11,987 nucleotides of DNA from Paracoccaceae bacterium (lineage in GTDB: Bacteria; Pseudomonadota; Alphaproteobacteria; Rhodobacterales; Rhodobacteraceae), in assembly GCA_026982515.1 (NCBI GenBank), contig JALSGY010000417.1:1-11987 (forward strand). Reading direction: 5' to 3'. Below are positions 8,470 through 11,987 of the stretch, one piece after another. How positions within the stretch are numbered: the stretch's first letter is position 1; each line of letters opens with the position of its first letter. A program made the position numbers and the translations under genes. Under the pieces are notes generated by a model. That model saw only the letters and a list, made by a program, of their open reading frames with translations, did not search any database and was not told the origin of the DNA.

Positions 8470-8781
8470 TCATTTGGCGTGGCGGGCCACGGCGGCGGAC
8501 ATGCGCCGGCGGGTGCGGTCGTCGATGATCTCGGTGCGTGCGATCGTTGCCTGGCGCGCACGCAGCCGTGCGGCCCGGCCTGCCAGCGAACGCGCGGCGG
8601 CCTCGGCGGCGCCCTGGCCGTTGCGCGGGGCTGCGGCGAGGATCTCCTCGATCGGCACCAGCTCGGGAAAGGGCGCGCGGCGGACCTGCCCGGTGATCGT
8701 GCCGTCCAGATCCGGAAAATCGGCACAGGCCGCAAGCGCCAGTGCGCCAAGCAAGGCAAGGACATTCCCCAGACGCGGCAT
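8470..8781 (-). CDS. Small predicted lipoprotein
   Basis: A 103-residue protein that I do not recognise as a named family. It starts with a hydrophobic signal segment (about 4-18) ending in a lipobox L16-A-A-C19, so it is probably cleaved at C19, lipidated and held in the cell envelope. Residue D21 rather than D20 follows the cysteine, so no obvious inner-membrane retention signal is seen. The mature part is short: a Pro/Asp-rich stretch, then an Ala/Arg-rich helical region (about 45-100). The ATG at 8781 follows a G-rich run (GGGGGGG) at short spacing. It lies 67 bases before hom on the same strand and is divergent from the tetR gene. Function unknown; the lipoprotein call rests on the N-terminus. 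Confidence 0.75.
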   Translation of the reverse strand: MPRLGNVLALLGALALAACADFPDLDGTITGQVRRAPFPELVPIEEILAAAPRNGQGAAEAAARSLAGRAARLRARQATIARTEIIDDRTRRRMSAAVARHAK

Positions 8782-8851
8782 CGGCCCCCCCGAAAACTAC
8801 CACTGCCGTTATCGGGCGAATTGGACGCGGGCGCAACCTGGGCACTTGATG

Positions 8852-8865
8852 TGAACGGGTGTTCA
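8852..8865. promoter_or_regulatory. Palindrome TGAAC-N4-GTTCA, probable TetR operator
   Basis: A perfect 5+4+5 inverted repeat lies 14 bases before the tetR start codon, in the 98-base region shared with the divergent lipoprotein gene. TetR-family repressors typically bind such palindromes in their own promoter. It lies where the tetR transcript would be expected to start. A weak promoter, TTGGAC (8821-8826) with CTTGAT (8845-8850) at 18-base spacing, would place it over the start point. Operator function is inferred from position and symmetry. Confidence 0.55.
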
Positions 8866-8879
8866 GTTATTGAGGAGCC

Positions 8880-9467
8880 ATGGCTCGAAAAACCGGCTCA
8901 CACTCGGAAATCACCGGCCCGCTGGTGCGCAAGGCGGCGCAGAGGCTGTTTGCCCGCAAGGGGTTCGCCGCCGTCACCATGCGCGAGATCGCGGCCGAGG
9001 TGGGGGTGCAGGCCGGTGCGCTGTATCTTTACACGCCGGACAAGCAGACGCTGCTGTTCGAGCTGATGAAGACCCACATGCAGGATGTGCTCGATGCCTG
9101 GCAGCGCGCGCCCAAGGGCGAGGGGCCGCTGCGGCGGCTCGAGGCCTTCTGCCGCTTTCACATCCGCTTTCATCTGGAGCGTCCCGATGACGTGTTCATC
9201 GCCTACATGGAGCTGCGCAGCCTGACCCCGGAGAATTTCGCGGTGATCGAGAAGATGCGCCACGAATACGAGGATCACCTCGAGGAAATCCTCGCTGCCG
9301 GCCAGGCCGAGGGCGTTTTCCGCATTCCCGACACCCGCCTTGCAACCATGGCAATAATCGCCATGTTGACCGGGGTGAATACGTGGTTTCGCGAAGGCGG
9401 GCGCCTGTCGCGCGAAAGGGTTGAGCGGATATACTGGAACATGGTACGGCGCGCCGTCGGGGCCTGA
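8880..9467 (+). CDS. TetR-family transcriptional regulator
   Basis: A 195-residue repressor-type protein. Residues about 14-62 form the TetR DNA-binding domain: 'VRKAAQRLFARKGFAAVTMREIAAEVGVQAGALYLYTPDKQTLLFELM', with the recognition helix around 'VQAGALYLY'. The rest is the all-helical ligand-binding and dimerisation domain, with acidic and aromatic patches such as 'FIAYMELRSLTPENFAVIEKMRHEYEDHLEEIL'. The style recalls TetR proteins that control acyl-CoA or lipid metabolism, but no such target gene is in the window, so the ligand is unknown. The ATG at 8880 is the best start because the helix-turn-helix is intact, although GAGGAG (8872-8877) is only 2 bases away. A membrane protein gene starts 31 bases after its stop and may be cotranscribed. 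Confidence 0.93.
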   Translation: MARKTGSHSEITGPLVRKAAQRLFARKGFAAVTMREIAAEVGVQAGALYLYTPDKQTLLFELMKTHMQDVLDAWQRAPKGEGPLRRLEAFCRFHIRFHLERPDDVFIAYMELRSLTPENFAVIEKMRHEYEDHLEEILAAGQAEGVFRIPDTRLATMAIIAMLTGVNTWFREGGRLSRERVERIYWNMVRRAVGA

Positions 9468-9498
9468 GCCCCGGGCTGCGACCGGAAGGGGAAGAGAC

Positions 9499-9981
9499 TT
9501 GTCAGAAATCCTTGCCGTCATCACCCCGTCGATTCCCCGGCGCTACATGGCCCTTGGCATCCTGTGGGCCCTCGGTGTGATGCTCGTCTACCTCGGCTTC
9601 ACCGCGCCGCTCGAGGGGCTGGGCGGGCGGGTGGCCTTCATCGGGCTCGGGGCCGCGGCGATGTTCTTTGCCGACAAGCTGCGCCGCGCCACCCTGCTGC
9701 AGATCGAGATGACGGAAGAGGAAATCCGCGATACCGACGGGCGGCTGATCTGCCGGCTCGACAACATCAAGGCGGTGGAGCGCGGCATGCTGGCCTTCAA
9801 GCCGTCGAACGGCTTTCTCCTGACCCTGCACGAACCGATGGAGAGGGCCTGGGCGCCGGGCCTGTGGTGGCGTTTCGGCCGCAAGGTCGGAATCGGGGGA
9901 ATCACGCCCGGCTCGCAGGGCAAGTTCATGGCCGATCTCATCGCCATGAAGCTGAAGGGGCACGATATCCGGTTTCGCTGA
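9499..9981 (+). CDS. Hypothetical membrane protein, TTG start
   Basis: A 160-residue protein of unrecognised family. Two hydrophobic segments near the N-terminus (about 16-34 and 42-58) should span the inner membrane as a hairpin, leaving about 100 cytoplasmic residues. That soluble part ('LLQIEMTEEEIRDTDGRLICRLDNIKAVERG', then 'FLLTLHEPMERAWAPGLWWRFGRKVGIGG') looks like a small beta-rich domain of the PH-like kind seen behind transmembrane hairpins, but this is only an impression. The start is taken as TTG at 9499 because GGAAGGGGAAG lies just upstream and the first helix follows directly; there is no suitable ATG before it. It follows tetR by 31 bases and may be part of the same transcript. 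It converges on the Tad-type cluster. Confidence 0.78.
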   Translation: MSEILAVITPSIPRRYMALGILWALGVMLVYLGFTAPLEGLGGRVAFIGLGAAAMFFADKLRRATLLQIEMTEEEIRDTDGRLICRLDNIKAVERGMLAFKPSNGFLLTLHEPMERAWAPGLWWRFGRKVGIGGITPGSQGKFMADLIAMKLKGHDIRFR

Positions 9982-9985
9982 AACC

Positions 9986-10036
9986 CGTTTTCATGTTTTT
10001 CGAAAACGCAGGGCCCGGCGGGGCGAAGCGGCCCCG
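9986..10036. terminator. Hairpin pair between convergent genes, probable bidirectional terminator
   Basis: Two inverted repeats fill the 63-base gap between the convergent genes. One is CGTTTTC (9986-9992) with GAAAACG (10002-10008) around a T-rich 9-base loop. The other is a GC-rich stem CGGGGC (10019-10024) with GCCCCG (10031-10036) around GAAGCG. The leftward transcript would run the GC stem and then into T/A-rich DNA. Neither arm is followed at once by a clean T-run, so efficiency is uncertain. Confidence 0.45.
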
Positions 10037-10044
10037 GGCGGCTT

Positions 10045-10623
10045 CTACCCGTTGCTCCACTTCAGCTGGGGCGCGAAGCGGGGGCGGGTCACCACGTGGC
10101 TGACCAGCTTTTCGGGCGAGAAGCTGACCAGCGCCTGCGCGAAGGGCGGCTGGTAGTCGACCGAGGTTTCCACCAGGATCAGCCGGTCGCCCTTGGCCAT
10201 CAGCGGGATCACGTCGCGGTAGAACTCCAGATCGCTGCTGTCGAGGTCGCGCGCCCCGCCCACGCCCTTCGACCAGTCCCATTGCAGGACGCGGTTGGTC
10301 TCGTCGGCGCACTTGTCCATGCACTGCACCACGCTGACCCGGATCCAGGAGGAGTCCGCGTCCACCCGGGCGATATAGCGGAACACCCGGTAGAGCCCGT
10401 CGAGGAAATCGGCATCCACCGGATCGGTCTGGCGCGAGAGCATGTCGCTGATCGTGTAATTCGCCCGGTAGGCGGTGTTCTGCACCTTGTAGGCGTCGAA
10501 GAAGGTATAGGTGGCAGTCAGCGCCCACAGCAGCATCGGGAAGGCAAAGACCGCCTCTACGGACAACGAGCCGCGGGTTTCGTCGCGAAAGGCCTTCAGC
10601 CGGTCAAGGACAGGTTTCAGCAT
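10045..10623 (-). CDS. TadE/TadG-like pseudopilin
   Basis: A 192-residue envelope protein of the Tad (Flp pilus) minor-pilin type. A short basic leader is followed by 'TRGSLSVEAVFAFPMLLWALTATYTFF' (about 17-42). That is the TadE/G signature of a Gly before the cleavage site, a Glu five residues in (E23), and a single hydrophobic helix. Prepilin peptidase processing after G18 is expected by family analogy. The rest (about 45-192) is extracytoplasmic, with two cysteines (C101, C105), and no known domain beyond the family. The ATG at 10623 has AGGTGG just upstream and lies 8 bases after the previous gene's stop, so the genes are cotranscribed. TadE and TadG proteins help assemble adhesive Flp-type pili; the exact role of this copy is not known. 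Confidence 0.85.
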   Translation of the reverse strand: MLKPVLDRLKAFRDETRGSLSVEAVFAFPMLLWALTATYTFFDAYKVQNTAYRANYTISDMLSRQTDPVDADFLDGLYRVFRYIARVDADSSWIRVSVVQCMDKCADETNRVLQWDWSKGVGGARDLDSSDLEFYRDVIPLMAKGDRLILVETSVDYQPPFAQALVSFSPEKLVSHVVTRPRFAPQLKWSNG

Positions 10624-10631
10624 CCGCCCAC

Positions 10632-11168
10632 CTATGGTTCGTTCACGTAGGCCGAGGTGGAGACCAGCGCATAGGCCCCCGAGGCATCCAGACTCAATTG
10701 CGCCGCCAGCCCGGTGGTCGGGAAGAACGGGTCGAACACCGCGCACACGCGCACCAGCATCAGCTCGTTCTTGGAGCCGGGCTTGAAGTCGGTCACCGGC
10801 TGCACCTCCTCGGTGCGGTCCACGCAGGTGACCTGGGAGGAGAGCGGTTCCCAGGTGACGGTCGAGACCGGGCGCAGTTCCACCAGCAGGCTTTTGCCGC
10901 AGTTGGGAATGATGATCGAGTTTTCGCAGATCGACTGCTTGAGCCCCTCCTGGGACATCGGGCTCAGCGTGCCGAGCCGCAATTCGCGCATGGCGATGTC
11001 GGTGGCCCGGTCCAGCATGACGCCGCGAATCAGGATCATCCCCATTTCGAAACTGATCAGGAAAAGGGTGATGAAGGCCGGAAACAGCAGCGCGAACTCG
11101 ATCGTCGCGTTGCCGTCCTCGCGCCGCCACAGCCGGCGGATCGCCCGTATGCCCCGCAACAGGCCCAT
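10632..11168 (-). CDS. TadE-family pseudopilin
   Basis: A 178-residue protein with a basic N-terminus ('RGIRAIRRLWRR') and then 'EDGNATIEFALLFPAFITLFLISFEMGMIL' (about 17-46), the classical TadE motif with a cleavable Gly, Glu at +5 and a hydrophobic helix. The periplasmic part contains four cysteines (C81, C90, C115 and C142), which could form disulfides. In the Tad secretion system TadE-like pseudopilins are cut by a dedicated prepilin peptidase and support Flp pilus assembly. Its ATG overlaps the stop of the VWA gene by one base (TGATG, 11170-11166), a sign of translational coupling, and GAGG lies about 12 bases upstream. Confidence 0.9.
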   Translation of the reverse strand: MGLLRGIRAIRRLWRREDGNATIEFALLFPAFITLFLISFEMGMILIRGVMLDRATDIAMRELRLGTLSPMSQEGLKQSICENSIIIPNCGKSLLVELRPVSTVTWEPLSSQVTCVDRTEEVQPVTDFKPGSKNELMLVRVCAVFDPFFPTTGLAAQLSLDASGAYALVSTSAYVNEP

Positions 11169-11987
11169 CAGTTCGTCAACCTCAGCTGCTGGATCTGTCG
11201 GGCGATCGAGGCAAAGGCGTTGTCGATGTTCAGCCCGTCGACGTCAAAGTTGTGCGCGGGCGAACTGGCACATTTCTCCATGATCGCCGAGGAGGCGGAG
11301 CTGGTTTCGAAGCCGATGGTGAACACCTCGATGCCCTTGGCCTTGGCGGCCGTGCAGATGGCATCCAGGCGGGTGTTCTTGTCGCTGTAGCCATATACGT
11401 CCACCGGATTGCCCAGCCAGCTGAAGCGCTTGAAGTAGTTGACGTTGAATTCCTGCCAGAGCTCGGGATAGCTCATCTGCACCGGCGTGCCGGTGGCCCC
11501 GGAGCAGACCCAGCCGTACCACCAGCTGTAATAACAGCCCGAACCGTCATAGGGTTCGTCGTTCCAGGTGCCGTTGTGCGGGTAGTAGTAGCGTCCGCTG
11601 GAGGCGTTGTAGACCGAGATCCTGCCGTCGGCGGGGTTCTTCCAGAACGGCGAGGGCCCCTCGCGGTAGCCCTCCCGCAGGGCCGACTGCTGGGTGTTCT
11701 CGCCATCGGTCATCAGCACGATGACCTTCTGGGTGCTGGGGCGGCTGTAATCGAAGGGACGCCCGGCAAAGGCTGGATCTATCAGCGCAGAGGGGCCGCT
11801 GGAAAGCGCAGTGACCACCGGGCGGAAGGCCGGATCGAGCAGCGCGGTGCCCCATTTCATCGCCAGATCGATGGAGGTGTAGCCCCCGGCGCGCAATGCG
11901 TTGATCCTCTTGCGCAGCTCTGTGTAGCTGTTTTCGTAGGGTACGATCGTGCGGTAGCTGTCAGTGCGGCAGGTGCGGTTCTGGTCG
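11168..11987 (-). CDS. TadG-like VWA-domain pilus assembly protein (N-terminus outside the window)
   Basis: The open frame runs to the window edge, giving 272 C-terminal residues; the start and any transmembrane anchor are off the sequence. A von Willebrand factor A fold is visible. T37 in 'ALRAGGYTSIDLAM' and D94 in 'VIVLMTDGENT' match the later MIDAS metal-binding positions. The first MIDAS element (DxSxS) would be upstream. The last strand is 'KAKGIEVFTIGFETSS', followed by a helix ending 'NAFASIARQIQQLRLTN'. Between D94 and that strand lies a long Tyr/Trp-rich insertion (about 98-204) with two close cysteines (C151, C161). TadG-type proteins sit in the envelope and take part in Flp pilus assembly or adhesion. 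It is the first of three coupled genes in view. Confidence 0.88.
   Translation of the reverse strand, partial: DQNRTCRTDSYRTIVPYENSYTELRKRINALRAGGYTSIDLAMKWGTALLDPAFRPVVTALSSGPSALIDPAFAGRPFDYSRPSTQKVIVLMTDGENTQQSALREGYREGPSPFWKNPADGRISVYNASSGRYYYPHNGTWNDEPYDGSGCYYSWWYGWVCSGATGTPVQMSYPELWQEFNVNYFKRFSWLGNPVDVYGYSDKNTRLDAICTAAKAKGIEVFTIGFETSSASSAIMEKCASSPAHNFDVDGLNIDNAFASIARQIQQLRLTN

Noticed and set aside
6975..8528. A 517-codon open frame on the + strand opposite hom
   Set aside because: It lies antisense to hom and runs past both its ends, with Gly/His/Asp-rich composition and no ribosome-binding site or recognisable domain.

Overview
The window is high-GC, tightly packed bacterial DNA with short intergenic gaps. 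It looks like an alphaproteobacterium of the Rhodobacterales (Rhodobacteraceae). The reasons are the DUF3572 protein, the hom-glpX-recJ gene order, the promoter and codon style, and the Tad-type pseudopilin genes. I cannot name a genus.

Layout, left to right. (1) 38-316: a small DUF3572 protein on the + strand, converging on a MarR-family regulator (335-790, - strand). (2) 793-2321: the marR control region, shared with a divergent pair of + strand genes, a HAD-family phosphatase and a DsbA/HCCA-isomerase-like thioredoxin-fold protein. A palindrome lies over the marR start region and overlaps promoter-like elements on both strands. (3) 2491-4132: two overlapping + strand genes, an H-NOX-like protein and an HNOBA-coiled-coil-GGDEF diguanylate cyclase. 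Together they have the domain order of a soluble guanylate cyclase beta subunit, split over two genes and with a c-di-GMP output. The H-NOX-like protein has Gln where the heme-ligating His is expected. This is the most unusual item in the window. (4) 4179-4253: a tRNA-Glu(UUC) gene on the - strand with encoded CCA and a recognisable promoter.

(5) 4329-8781, all - strand: a small predicted lipoprotein, then hom (homoserine dehydrogenase), glpX (class II fructose-1,6-bisphosphatase) and recJ (5'-3' ssDNA exonuclease). glpX and recJ overlap by ATGA. This is ordinary housekeeping content. (6) 8852-9981, + strand: a TetR-family regulator with a palindrome just upstream that is probably its operator, followed by a TTG-initiated two-helix membrane protein. 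(7) 10045-11987, - strand: a three-gene Tad-type cluster, read as VWA-domain TadG-like protein (N-terminus beyond the window), TadE-like pseudopilin, then a second TadE/G-like pseudopilin. The genes are overlapping or nearly so.

How the parts work together. The H-NOX-like/GGDEF pair is probably a sensor-effector unit that sets c-di-GMP, hence biofilm or motility state. The Tad-like cluster is a surface-adhesion type system. The sequence does not show a regulatory link between them. MarR and TetR each probably control themselves and their adjacent genes. I see no insertion sequence, integrase, CRISPR array or rRNA.
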